In this document: positions 6,658 to 15,555 of the stretch, piece after piece
How positions within the stretch are numbered: position 1 is the first letter of the stretch
Layout: each line of letters begins with the position of its first letter
From: Pseudoxanthomonas kaohsiungensis
GTDB lineage: Bacteria; Pseudomonadota; Gammaproteobacteria; Xanthomonadales; Xanthomonadaceae
DNA: 64,000 nt
Direction: 5' to 3'
NCBI RefSeq assembly: GCF_010211765.1
Contig: NZ_PDWO01000007.1
Span: forward strand, 120,615-184,614
The notes under the pieces: model-generated
The model's input: only the letters and a program-made list of their open reading frames with translations
Database searches by the model: none
What the model was told of the DNA's origin: nothing
Made by a program: the position numbers and the translations under genes

Positions 6658-7837
6658 AGGCCAATTCCTGTTCGATCGCGAGCCGAGCCGCTTCGGCCGG
6701 GAAGAGTTCGATCGCCTGCTCGTGCATGCCAAGCGCATCGAGGCCTCGGACATCCACTTGCAGAGCGCCAGCAAGGTGCTGATGCGAATCCATGGCCAGA
6801 TGCACGCGGTGACCCGGCGTCGGCTGGAGGACGCCGAAATGTCCGAGATCTGCCGGGTGCTCTACGAGGGAGATAACGGCGAGCTGGAGATCCGGTCGGG
6901 CAAGCCCCTGGACAATGCCTATGTGCTGAAGCTCGATCGCGACACGGGACTTCGCTTCCGCTGGAACGGTACCGGTTGCGAAGTGCGCGGCGGGACTGGC
7001 CTGAAGTTCACCCTGCGCGAACTGCCGGACATGCCTCCCCAACTGCCGGCCGACGAGCTCGGTGCGAACCTGGTCAATGCGTTGTACCCGGACGAAGGCC
7101 TGGTGCTGATCTGTGGTGCAACGGGTTCGGGCAAGAGCACCCTGATGGCAGGCGTCATCCGAAACAAGCTCGAAGACCCTGACGCCCACGAGAACATCAT
7201 GGAGGCATCCGCCCCCATCGAGTTCACCTACGCACGGGTCCTGGCACACCCGAACTGCACCTCGACGATCACCCAGTCGGCAGTACCGCAGAATCTGCCA
7301 TCGTTCGCCGCAGCCATTCCGAACTTCCTTCGATGCGACCCTGATCGGATCATCATCGGCGAGTCGCGTGACGCTGCGACGATCAAGGCATCCAATCTGG
7401 CCGCGCAGACAGGGCACGCGCTCTACACGACGGTGCATGCCAACTCAGTTGGCGGTGTATTCCTGCGCATGATGCAGTCGTTGCCGTCGCACGAGGTTGC
7501 TTCGGAGCTCGGCAGCCTGATCGAAGCCTCGCGTCTGATCATCTGCCAGAAGCTGCTGCCGTCTCTGGACGGTCGCCGCGTGGCCGTCCGCGAAACGCTC
7601 GTTCTGGATCGAGAAGTGCGGAAGGCGTTGCTATCAGTGGTGGCGCGGAATATCAGCAATCTGCCGAACTTCGCTGCAGATCTTGTCCGCGAGGCGGGAA
7701 CTCCGATGTGGAAGCACGCCGATTGCTTGGTAGAGCAAGGCAGGATCGACCCAATCCAGGCCGACCTGATGAAGGCTGATCTCGGCATCAGCTCACCCAG
7801 CCGCGAACCCACGGAGGCACTGGATGCCGCGGCCTAA
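6650..7837 (+). CDS. dotB: DotB/TraJ-like secretion ATPase
   Basis: A 395-residue ATPase of the GspE/PilT superfamily. I use the ATG at 6650 because it overlaps the dotC stop; the upstream in-frame ATG at 6599 lies inside dotC. Walker A GATGSGKS is at about residues 156-163, the Asp box at EFTYARV, Walker B in DRIIIGESRD and the His box in GHALYTTVHANS. DotB docks on DotO and energises type IVB substrate transfer. The N-terminal PAS-like part (SDIHLQSASKVLMRIHG) is typical. Clear full-length member. Confidence 0.9.
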   Translation: MTEGQFLFDREPSRFGREEFDRLLVHAKRIEASDIHLQSASKVLMRIHGQMHAVTRRRLEDAEMSEICRVLYEGDNGELEIRSGKPLDNAYVLKLDRDTGLRFRWNGTGCEVRGGTGLKFTLRELPDMPPQLPADELGANLVNALYPDEGLVLICGATGSGKSTLMAGVIRNKLEDPDAHENIMEASAPIEFTYARVLAHPNCTSTITQSAVPQNLPSFAAAIPNFLRCDPDRIIIGESRDAATIKASNLAAQTGHALYTTVHANSVGGVFLRMMQSLPSHEVASELGSLIEASRLIICQKLLPSLDGRRVAVRETLVLDREVRKALLSVVARNISNLPNFAADLVREAGTPMWKHADCLVEQGRIDPIQADLMKADLGISSPSREPTEALDAAA

Positions 7838-8090
7838 CGTCTGGCGTGACTCCGCCGAAACCACGCGCCTGTGGGTCTTCGATGCGCTCGCCGGCTTCCC
7901 CCTGATCTTGATGCTCTTGCACCTGCGCTGGTGGACCTTCGGCGTGGCAGTGACGTGCTTCGTAGTCTTCGGTGTGCTAGAGCGCATGGGCTACAGCGTT
8001 CGGTTCGCTCTCAGGCGCTTGAGAGCGATTGCAGGTGGATCCGTGAAGCTCGGACAGCCGTGGTGGGGCAAGAGGCAGGAGCGCCTGTGA
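7824..8090 (+). CDS. icmT: IcmT/TraK-like small membrane protein
   Basis: An 88-residue protein matching IcmT of type IVB systems: N-terminal VWRDSAETTRLWVFDA, then a hydrophobic stretch around residues 24-50 (FPLILMLLHLRWWTFGVAVTC), LERMGYSV and a basic C-terminus ending near PWWGKRQ. It overlaps dotB by 14 bases and the next gene by one base. IcmT is an essential inner-membrane component whose exact role is unclear. Confidence 0.85.
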   Translation: MPRPNVWRDSAETTRLWVFDALAGFPLILMLLHLRWWTFGVAVTCFVVFGVLERMGYSVRFALRRLRAIAGGSVKLGQPWWGKRQERL

Positions 8091-9085
8091 TGGATGCCCC
8101 AGGGCCCGCCTGCATAGCGATGGACCTCGATTCGGTGGTCACGTTCTCGTGCCGGACCGATAGTGGCCCGCGCCATAGCACCGTCTCATATGTCAGGGCG
8201 ATCGAATGCGTCGCCGGATCCGTGCATGCGTACTCCACGGAGGGGCGCCCCTTCCTCATCCATCGCGCAGAGCTGGAGGCATCACCGGATGCTCTGACTT
8301 CGGCGGAGTACCGCGTTCGCGTAGTTGCCGAGCTGGCAAGATCGATGCCACCAGGTGCTGCACAGGCCATGCTCGTGACGGGCATGGCGATGGGAGCGTA
8401 CTTCGACGAGGGGGGCGCTGCGCGTGACGATGTGCTGGAGGTCGAGAACTCGCTTTCAATTCCGGTACTCGACGCACGTGGTCAGCTAAGCGCCACTACG
8501 TCTGTGGGACAGGTTCGCGTCCTCCCGCGCACGGTCTGTGCCTTCATGGACTGGGCGCTGAGTGACGATGCTGAAGTTCGCAGTGAAGCTGTCGAAGCGG
8601 AGCGTGTGCTGGTTGTGGACGTCGCTATGAATGCGACGTCAATTGCAGGGTTCGATGCCACTACCCAAGCCCTGATCGATTCCACCTACATGGAGATCCC
8701 GATCGGCTGGGCGCGAGCAGCTCGCCTGCTGAGGAATGAGATCCAGGTAGCGCACAACTGTGGAGGTGTCCATCTCGGCGCTGTGGTCGAGGCATTGCGT
8801 CATGGCCAGTACCACTATCGGGGTGACGCCTGGTCCTGCGTGGAGACGCTGGTGTCGGCGTTTGGCGACCTGGGCAGGCACGCCGCAGCTTGGGTCGATC
8901 AGGTTCAGGCCGGCGACGAATCGAAGAAGTTCAAGGTGGTCGTCAGTGGCCTGGGCGGTGCCTTCCTCACCAAGGCACTCGGGGCTCTCGGTGTGCGAGA
9001 TCCGTATTGCCCGATCAATCCCGAGGCGAGCAATGCGCGAGGGATGCTGAAGTTCGGCCTGCTCGCGATCAGGGAGGGGCTGTGA
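8090..9085 (+). CDS. Actin-like ATPase (ParM/StbA/Alp type)
   Basis: 331 residues; ATG at 8090 overlaps the icmT stop (TGATG). Three actin-fold landmarks are visible: phosphate-1 region IAMDLDSVVTFSC near the N-terminus, phosphate-2 region VLVVDVAMNATSIAGFD near residue 175, and an adenosine-motif-like VVSGLGGAFLTKAL. The C-terminal signature SNARGMLKFGL corresponds to the ANxRG(F/L) ending of ParM-type plasmid actins. Such proteins form filaments that push plasmids apart when capped by a DNA-bound adaptor. Finding one inside a dot/pil operon is unusual; it may segregate the plasmid, position the transfer machine or act with the pilus. Several catalytic residues look diverged, so polymerisation is not certain. 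Confidence 0.7.
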   Translation: MDAPGPACIAMDLDSVVTFSCRTDSGPRHSTVSYVRAIECVAGSVHAYSTEGRPFLIHRAELEASPDALTSAEYRVRVVAELARSMPPGAAQAMLVTGMAMGAYFDEGGAARDDVLEVENSLSIPVLDARGQLSATTSVGQVRVLPRTVCAFMDWALSDDAEVRSEAVEAERVLVVDVAMNATSIAGFDATTQALIDSTYMEIPIGWARAARLLRNEIQVAHNCGGVHLGAVVEALRHGQYHYRGDAWSCVETLVSAFGDLGRHAAAWVDQVQAGDESKKFKVVVSGLGGAFLTKALGALGVRDPYCPINPEASNARGMLKFGLLAIREGL

Positions 9086-9558
9086 ACCAGGACCGCATCG
9101 AGCGCGACACGCGAACACATGCCGAGAGGAATGAGGGCAAGGCGACGCGCCGTCTCCAGTTCACTCTGCATCGGGGGCCGCACGAATCAATGTTCCTCGC
9201 CACTTACGACGAAGTCCTGGGCGTGCTTGGGCACAAGGCTGCGGGTGAGTTCGTGGCTCGGTGTGTGCTCGTTGGTGCGGCACTGATGCAGCCTCAGCCA
9301 ATCGATATCCGCGATCTGTTGGAGAAGCTTGGTCGGAGACACGCTGGCGCATTCCAGGCTCCCGCAGGTGATATCGACGAAGGAAGCGACGCTGATCTGC
9401 CCCCGGAAGCGAGTGTCGTAGTGGAGGCAGGACAAGCTGAAGGACAGACCAAACCACGTGGTGAGGGCCGCGACGTCAGAGAGGTTCCCGCCGGTAGGGG
9501 ACTGAGTCTGGTTACCAACTTGCTGGGTCGGTCGACGGCAGGACAGGAAGGAAAATGA
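9082..9558 (+). CDS. Small partner of the actin-like protein, ParR-like by position
   Basis: 158 residues from a GTG at 9082 that overlaps the actin-like gene stop by four bases. The N-terminal half (ATRRLQFTLHRGPHESMFLATYDEVLGVLG) is basic and helical and could be a ribbon-helix-helix or similar DNA-binding domain; the C-terminal half is polar and low in order. Gene order actin-then-small-basic-protein is that of parM-parR and alp7A-alp7R. No direct family signature is visible, so the ParR role is an inference from context. Its end overlaps pilL by four bases (ATGA). Confidence 0.5.
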   Translation: MNQDRIERDTRTHAERNEGKATRRLQFTLHRGPHESMFLATYDEVLGVLGHKAAGEFVARCVLVGAALMQPQPIDIRDLLEKLGRRHAGAFQAPAGDIDEGSDADLPPEASVVVEAGQAEGQTKPRGEGRDVREVPAGRGLSLVTNLLGRSTAGQEGK

Positions 9559-10388
9559 ACACGAAGAACCAATCGAAGCTCGCGGCGACCACCCTTGCGA
9601 TCACGCTTATGGCCACCTCGTGGGCGAGCTACGCAGGATTTCGCGTGGTGGACCAAGTCCAACCGAAGGCCGCACGCCCGACGCCGGCAGCGACGCCAGC
9701 GATTGCGGCGGAGGATCAGTTCGGCTTCTCGACTGGACGGCCTGTGGTGAAGGAGAGCGGACTTCCGCGAGAGCGGGACGTGCGCCACGGGTTCGGTCGT
9801 GATCTCCCCATCGCTCTGGTCCTGCAGCAGATCGTGCCGAAGGGATGGCATACCGAAGTCGCGCCGAAGGGTGCGGCGACGGCGCGCGTAGCCAGCTGGA
9901 GCGGCGGCAAGCCATGGACGGATGTCCTGGCCGCAGTGGCGACGTCGACCGGGACCTATGTCGACCTGGACTGGGACCGATCGAGCGTGGTCGTGACCGT
10001 GCCCGAGAAGAAAGCAGCCACCCAGGTGGCCAGCGCGGTCAGCGCTGCGCCTCATAGTCCGAAGTCACCATCGATGTCCGCTCCTGGCGCCGCAAGCGGC
10101 GCGGCAACAGCAAAGGCAGCGCCCGCCCAGACCCGTGAGTGGGTTGCGAACCATGGTGAGTCGCTGCGCCTTACTACTGAGCGCTGGGCTGCAAGTGCAG
10201 GCTGGACGGTGTACTGGAACCTGAAGAACGGGGCCGACTACGAAACCATCGCTGTACGTTCGCAGGAAGACTTCCTCAAGGCCCTGCGGCAGCTGTATGC
10301 GCCATACATGAAGGCCGAAGGAGATCGGGATCGTCCGCTCCGAGTCTCGGCATACCCGCGTCAGAACATCATCGTCATTACGGAGTAA
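9555..10388 (+). CDS. pilL: PilL/TcpQ-like periplasmic pilus protein
   Basis: A 277-residue exported protein: signal peptide to about residue 28 (LMATSWASYA). It has two small domains separated by an Ala/Pro-rich linker. The C-terminal one (LRLTTERWAASAGWTVYWNLKNGADY, then FLKALRQLYAPY) is the TcpQ/PilL domain that binds and stabilises the pilus secretin. The first domain (LPIALVLQQIVPKGW, WTDVLAAVATSTGTYV) is a related secretin-N/TcpQ-like repeat. IncI1 PilL is longer, about 350 residues. It precedes the secretin gene pilN, as in thin-pilus operons. Confidence 0.8.
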   Translation: MNTKNQSKLAATTLAITLMATSWASYAGFRVVDQVQPKAARPTPAATPAIAAEDQFGFSTGRPVVKESGLPRERDVRHGFGRDLPIALVLQQIVPKGWHTEVAPKGAATARVASWSGGKPWTDVLAAVATSTGTYVDLDWDRSSVVVTVPEKKAATQVASAVSAAPHSPKSPSMSAPGAASGAATAKAAPAQTREWVANHGESLRLTTERWAASAGWTVYWNLKNGADYETIAVRSQEDFLKALRQLYAPYMKAEGDRDRPLRVSAYPRQNIIVITE

Positions 10389-10392
10389 CCAC

Positions 10393-12084
10393 ATGCACCG
10401 CTTTCGCAACGCCGCTGTAACGGCCCTCGCTACGGTGCTGCTGGCAAGCTGCAGCACCTTCCACACAGCACCGGAAACCGAGCGCGAAGCGCGTTCGAGC
10501 ATTGGCGAAGCCGATGCGCTGCTGGAATCAATCCGGACGGGCAATCCGGCGCCGTCGGCATTCCAGGTGATCGACAACGCCGACTATGTACCGCCCAAGC
10601 CCAAGCGGATCGAGCGAGCGGCCAGCCTGCCGATGCGCTGCGACATCGAATTTCGTCCGGGCGGTCCGGTCACCTTGCTGGAGGTAAGCCAGAAGATCAA
10701 CAAGGACTGTGGCTTTCAGGTACGTATCACCCCGGATGCGATCGACGCGCTGAGCAGTGCTGGAAGCGGCTCAGCCAACTCGTCCGGTGACGCCGGCGCG
10801 GCACCACTGCCGCCGCTCCCGCTTGTACCGTCTATGGGTGGCGCTATCGGCCCGACGGCATCGCTCAACTATGGCCCGCGTGCGGACCAAATCTCGATCT
10901 TCTACAAGGGAGACGTGTCGGGCCTGCTCAACGCGATCGCGGCACGCTTCGGCTTGTCCTGGAAGTACAGCGACGGCGGAGTGACCATCTATCACCTTGA
11001 TACGCGCATCTTCCGCGTGTTCTCGATCCCGACGGCCACCGACGTGCAAAGCACTGTCACCTCAGGGACGACAACGGCCATGGGCACGTCGGGTGGAGCG
11101 ATGGGGGCCGGTGGTGCTAGTGCCGGCGCCTCTGGCGGCGTGAGCGGTGAAGCGGGCACCAAGCAGTCGACGACGGTCTCGCTGACCACGTCACCTGCGG
11201 AAGACCTCACCCGCAGCGTGGAATCGATGCTGACCAGGGGCAAGGGCAGGGCGTTCTTTTCCAAGTCGAACGCCACGCTCACGGTGACCGATACCCCGGA
11301 GGTCCTTGATCGGATCGCCCTGCTCGTCGACGAGCTCAACGCGAATGCAACGACGCAAGTTCTCCTCAACATCAAGGTGGTCTCCGTCCAGCTGAATGAT
11401 TCCGATGAGCTCGGGATCAAGTGGGACCTGATCTATACCAACCTGGCCCAGGAGTATGGCCTGGGGCTTACCAACGGCTTCCAGAACAGTGCGGATGCTG
11501 TCTCCGGCTCTGTCAGCATCCTGCAGGGAAGCAGCCGGTTCAGCGGCTCGAACCTGGTTGTGAATGCACTCGCGAAGCAGGGCGTTGTTTCGATGGTCAC
11601 GCAGCCCAGCGTGACCACGCTCAACTTGGAGCCAGTGCCGGTGCAGGTTGCGACGCAAACCGGTTACGTGGCCCAGACGCAAACGACCATCAGCGGTGGT
11701 TCGAGCGACTTCGCGCAGACCAGCCGGACCCCGGGGACGGTTACCACCGGTTTCAACATGAATCTGTTGCCCTACGTGCTTCCGGATGCGGAAACGGTTC
11801 TGCTGCAGTTCTCGATGCAGATGGCCGCGCCACCCACCATCCGTAGCATCGGCGACGAAACCAACCTGATCGAGATCCCGGAGGTTGCCAGCCGTACCTT
11901 CTCGCAGAAGGTGAAGCTGCGTAGTGGCGAAACGTTGATCCTCAGCGGGTTTGATCAGACCGCCAATCGGAGCGACAAATCCGGAGTGGGCAGCCCGCGA
12001 AACTGGCTCTTCGGTGGCGGGCGCCGTGCAACGCATGGTCGTGAGGTCATCGTCGTGCTGATCACGCCGATCATCCAGGGCTGA
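10393..12084 (+). CDS. pilN: PilN type IVb pilus secretin lipoprotein
   Basis: 563 residues, the usual PilN/BfpB size. Lipobox LLASC at residues 16-20. Central region is rich in Gly/Ser/Thr, followed by the secretin core: NATTQVLLNIKVVSVQLND, SRFSGSNLVVNALAKQGVVSMVTQPSVTTLNLEPVPVQVA and the final VKLRSGETLILSGFDQTA. It forms the outer-membrane ring through which the pilus exits. It is flanked by pilL and pilO with gaps of four and three bases. Confidence 0.92.
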   Translation: MHRFRNAAVTALATVLLASCSTFHTAPETEREARSSIGEADALLESIRTGNPAPSAFQVIDNADYVPPKPKRIERAASLPMRCDIEFRPGGPVTLLEVSQKINKDCGFQVRITPDAIDALSSAGSGSANSSGDAGAAPLPPLPLVPSMGGAIGPTASLNYGPRADQISIFYKGDVSGLLNAIAARFGLSWKYSDGGVTIYHLDTRIFRVFSIPTATDVQSTVTSGTTTAMGTSGGAMGAGGASAGASGGVSGEAGTKQSTTVSLTTSPAEDLTRSVESMLTRGKGRAFFSKSNATLTVTDTPEVLDRIALLVDELNANATTQVLLNIKVVSVQLNDSDELGIKWDLIYTNLAQEYGLGLTNGFQNSADAVSGSVSILQGSSRFSGSNLVVNALAKQGVVSMVTQPSVTTLNLEPVPVQVATQTGYVAQTQTTISGGSSDFAQTSRTPGTVTTGFNMNLLPYVLPDAETVLLQFSMQMAAPPTIRSIGDETNLIEIPEVASRTFSQKVKLRSGETLILSGFDQTANRSDKSGVGSPRNWLFGGGRRATHGREVIVVLITPIIQG

Positions 12085-12087
12085 CCG

Positions 12088-13422
12088 ATGACTCCGTTCT
12101 CTGACGCTGCAGCGCTTACGACCATCGAAGTAAACGGAAGGAGCTTCGTGAGCGGCCTCACGTGGGTTGCTCTCACCAAGCCACACAATTTCATGGATGA
12201 AGCGCGCCGCATTGGCAAGCAGCGCAACATGGACATGGTGGCAATCCGCGAGGTGCCGGTTACGGCTGGCGCCGCTGCGCAGGCTGGCTTTGCGCCAAAG
12301 TCGCCCAACAAGAAAATGCGTGGCATGTACTCCCTGGCGGCGGCCCTCTCGGGCAACCCGACGCTGGGTCAGAACTTCCTCGCGGTGTTCGAGCTCTCGG
12401 CGGACCGTTACGCATTCGTTGCCGTGCACAACGGCGTCGTCATGGCGGGGCGAGACATCGTGGCGGATCGAGCCACTGTGGAAGTCGACTTCAACGACGT
12501 CTTCCAGTTGCTCTCCACCGAATCCACGGAAGAGAAGTGGACCAAAACCGGTGTCATCGTAGCGCCGGAGGATTGGGACTATCCCGCCAAGCACATGAGC
12601 TTGGAGGAGCTACTGCCTCCCAAGATGGATCTGCGGAAGTACCGGCTCCATCCGCTCACGTTCGGTTTGACGATTCGGGAGATCGCGCTGATCTGCCTGG
12701 CATGCGTGCTGTTGATCGGCGCTGCCCTGGGCTATGTGCACTGGGAGCGAAGGAAGGAGCAGCAGCGCACGGCGGAAGCGACCGCGCTTCGACTGGCCAT
12801 GGAGCAGCAGAAGGCAGCGCAGGAGGTCGCAGTCATCGCCAAGCCTTGGGAGAGCGAGCCCGGGCCTATCGCCCTGCTCGCTGCATGCCAGGAATACTGG
12901 GCCAGGATCCCCCTTTCGCTCGGGGGCTGGGTCTTCGCCAAGGGGACCTGTAACGCCAAGGGCGCTGCAGCCACATTTGAACGGCCGGAGCATGGGACCA
13001 CTGTCAATGCATTCACCGAGGCGGCTGTCGGCGCCGGGTTCAGCCCGCCTGCAATGTATGACATGGGGACCTCCGCGGTGTTTGCGCAGGCGCTCAGTCT
13101 GGAAGCCAAGGCGGCCGATCAGCTGCAGAGCACGACTCTCGCACTGCAGAACTTCACCAACACCATGCAACAGGCGTCCGAGGCGTCAGGGACCCAGTTC
13201 CAGATGAGCGAGGTTCCGTGGACGCCCCCGGCCGAGAAGCCGGATGCGCCAGCGCCGGACTGGAAGACCACCACGTTCCAGGTCAAGACGCTGCTCAGTC
13301 CTAACCAGCTTCTCGCGCCGGTTACCGAGGATGGAATGCGCATTCGCGAGATCGCAGTAGAGCTCAACCACGACGACGCCCAACTCACTTGGAATATCAC
13401 CGGAGAAATCTATGGTCGCTAA
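12088..13422 (+). CDS. pilO: PilO type IVb pilus inner-membrane protein
   Basis: 444 residues. A cytoplasmic N-terminal domain of about 190 residues resembles the actin-like PilO2/BfpC domain (ALTTIEVNGRSFVSGLTWV, RYAFVAVHNGVVMAGRDIV). One membrane helix is at about 192-213 (IREIALICLACVLLIGAALGY), and a periplasmic part follows. R64 PilO is of similar size (about 430). It links the inner-membrane platform to the ATPase. Its end overlaps pilP by 11 bases. Confidence 0.85.
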   Translation: MTPFSDAAALTTIEVNGRSFVSGLTWVALTKPHNFMDEARRIGKQRNMDMVAIREVPVTAGAAAQAGFAPKSPNKKMRGMYSLAAALSGNPTLGQNFLAVFELSADRYAFVAVHNGVVMAGRDIVADRATVEVDFNDVFQLLSTESTEEKWTKTGVIVAPEDWDYPAKHMSLEELLPPKMDLRKYRLHPLTFGLTIREIALICLACVLLIGAALGYVHWERRKEQQRTAEATALRLAMEQQKAAQEVAVIAKPWESEPGPIALLAACQEYWARIPLSLGGWVFAKGTCNAKGAAATFERPEHGTTVNAFTEAAVGAGFSPPAMYDMGTSAVFAQALSLEAKAADQLQSTTLALQNFTNTMQQASEASGTQFQMSEVPWTPPAEKPDAPAPDWKTTTFQVKTLLSPNQLLAPVTEDGMRIREIAVELNHDDAQLTWNITGEIYGR

Positions 13423-13942
13423 CTTCATGAAGATGGCCGCAGTGCTGCTGCTGGCAGCAGCACCTGGCATCAGCCAGGCCGTTGTGCCGTCCGTGGCGGA
13501 GCTGGACGCAGTCCAAGGCGAAACCCTGATGATGCGAGCGCAGGCGGCAAAGGCGAAGGCCGCCCAGGAACTCACGGAGCTCAACGCGCCAGCAAGTGGC
13601 GCTGTAGATTCGGGCGCACAAGCCGTGACCAAGAGCGCGGAAGCGCAGCTTCCCGCGGCGCGCGGTCTATTCGGTGCCAACGGCACTCGATACGTGGAGT
13701 TCCTGTACTCCAACGGCGGAATGGCTGAGGGCAAGGTCGGCGATCACCTCCCGGGCGGATTCAAGGTGATCGCGTTTGATCAGGGCGGCGTGGATCTGCA
13801 GGCGGCCGGCGGAAAACGGCATCGCATTCCGTTCTCGCTGCAAGCGCCTGCTCCGCAGTCCGAGCCCACCGCCGCTGTGCGCGGCGTGACCCCGATCGCT
13901 AGCCCGTACCTTCCGCTGCCAGCTCCTGCACCGGCCAAGTAA
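13412..13942 (+). CDS. pilP: PilP pilus assembly protein
   Basis: 176 residues with a signal peptide (MKMAAVLLLAAAPGISQA). The first mature segment is helical (VAELDAVQGETLMMRAQAAKAKA), as in thin-pilus PilP. A beta-rich domain (YVEFLYSNGGMAEGKVGDHLPGG-type text near residues 90-130) ends in a Pro-rich tail. PilP connects PilO to the PilN secretin. Start at 13412 inside the end of pilO; an internal ATG at residue 6 is an alternative. Confidence 0.8.
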   Translation: MVANFMKMAAVLLLAAAPGISQAVVPSVAELDAVQGETLMMRAQAAKAKAAQELTELNAPASGAVDSGAQAVTKSAEAQLPAARGLFGANGTRYVEFLYSNGGMAEGKVGDHLPGGFKVIAFDQGGVDLQAAGGKRHRIPFSLQAPAPQSEPTAAVRGVTPIASPYLPLPAPAPAK

Positions 13943-13947
13943 ATTCT

Positions 13948-15555
13948 ATGAGCGCTCTCTCAAGCACTGTGCAAGTCGCAACTCAGCAGGCGAGCAACCC
14001 GCCTGCTCAGCCATCAATGTCTCTCGTAGGAGGGCAGTCGAAGACCGAGTACGTGCGCGTGGAGAGCCAGGCTGGCGGGAGGTTTCCTGCGGATCCGGCC
14101 ACACAGGGAAAGCTGTGTCTCCTGGCCGATGGCCGCTTGCTGGTCTTGGACGGGCAGCGGCTGACGCCCCTGGTGCAGCAGTATGAGGCCGGACTTCGCC
14201 AAGCCCGGTTTCCCTATGCCGTTGAGCACGTCAGCCTCTCCGAGCTGCGGGAGCATTACCAGAACGCGGCGATCAGGTCGTCAGTCAAAGTAGTTGCGCA
14301 GGCGTCGGAGAGCGATCGCCAGCAGAAGGTCATCCAGCTGGTCATGCAGGCCGCTCGCATGGGTGCGAGTGACATGCATTTCATCATCAAGCGCGAGATT
14401 GGCGAGATTCGCTATCGCATCAACGGCCTTCTGGAGACGATCAAGGGCAACGAGATGGAGGCCGACGAGGTGCGGGGCCTGCTGTCGACCATCTATCTGT
14501 CGATGCTCGATTCGGCCGGCGACGCAGTCTATAACGAAGGCAAACCGCAGGACGGTCGCGTGGACCAGCGCTTCCTGTCGGCGGCAGGCCTTCACGGCAT
14601 CCGCACCGCGACGCGCCCCACCGACCGCGGCCAGATCGGCATTCTTCGCTTGCTTTACGGCGGCAAGCGTCGATCCCTGGACGAGCTGGGGTACCTGCCC
14701 GAGCAAGTGGCATTGATGCGTCGAATGGCGCAGCGGCGCGTGGGCATCAGTATCCTCTCCGGTCCTACCGGCAGCGGGAAGAGCACGACGCTGTCGGCGG
14801 TCTTCGAGCTACAGGTCGCTCACTTCGCAAATCAACTCCATATCCTCACGATCGAGGATCCACCGGAGACGATTATCGAAGGGGTAAACCATACTCCGGT
14901 GGATCGCGACAGCAACAACGAGCCGGACTGGTGGGCGTCGATCAAGAATTCGATGCGGCTGGATCCCGACGTCATCGGCATTGGCGAGATGCGCGACGAG
15001 CATTCCGCAGAGGCAGCATTCCAGGCAGCAATGACCGGCCACTCGGTGTGGACCACCCTGCACGCGAACGACTCGTTCGCCATCGTGCAGCGGCTACTTG
15101 AGCTCGGCGTGGACCAAGGCCTCGTGATGGATCCTGCGATCTTGGGTCTGCTGGGCAGCCAGAGCCTGGCGCCCACACTGTGCCCGCACTGCAAGGTCGC
15201 CTGGAAGGACCGCCCCGGTAGCTATGACGCTGGCACTGCCGCTCGCGTGGAAGCCACCTGCGATACCACCAAAGTCCATGTAGCCATCGGCTGCAAAGTG
15301 TGTCGCGGGACAGGAGCCGGCGGAAGGACTCTGCTTGCGGAGTTGGTGGAAACCAATCTCGATCTCTTCAGGACCTACAGGAAGAAGGGCAAGGCGGAGG
15401 CGCGTGCGCAATGGATGGCGCAGGGCGGGATCACCAAGACGCGTCACCTGATCAAACGGGTCGAAGAAGGACTCATCGATCCAATCCATGCGGAGGCGGC
15501 CGTCGGGCTGCTCGACGCTGACCTCCAAACCTCAGCGAGTCGGTACGATGATTGA
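13948..15555 (+). CDS. pilQ: PilQ pilus-extension ATPase
   Basis: 535-residue GspE/PilB-type ATPase. Walker A GPTGSGKSTT is at about residues 272-281, Asp box TIEDPPETII, Walker B DPDVIGIGEMRD and His box TGHSVWTTLHAND. Near the C-terminus is the metal-binding tetracysteine region (CPHCK and CKVCRGTGAGG) typical of extension ATPases. It powers pilin polymerisation. Overlaps pilR by 8 bases. Confidence 0.93.
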   Translation: MSALSSTVQVATQQASNPPAQPSMSLVGGQSKTEYVRVESQAGGRFPADPATQGKLCLLADGRLLVLDGQRLTPLVQQYEAGLRQARFPYAVEHVSLSELREHYQNAAIRSSVKVVAQASESDRQQKVIQLVMQAARMGASDMHFIIKREIGEIRYRINGLLETIKGNEMEADEVRGLLSTIYLSMLDSAGDAVYNEGKPQDGRVDQRFLSAAGLHGIRTATRPTDRGQIGILRLLYGGKRRSLDELGYLPEQVALMRRMAQRRVGISILSGPTGSGKSTTLSAVFELQVAHFANQLHILTIEDPPETIIEGVNHTPVDRDSNNEPDWWASIKNSMRLDPDVIGIGEMRDEHSAEAAFQAAMTGHSVWTTLHANDSFAIVQRLLELGVDQGLVMDPAILGLLGSQSLAPTLCPHCKVAWKDRPGSYDAGTAARVEATCDTTKVHVAIGCKVCRGTGAGGRTLLAELVETNLDLFRTYRKKGKAEARAQWMAQGGITKTRHLIKRVEEGLIDPIHAEAAVGLLDADLQTSASRYDD

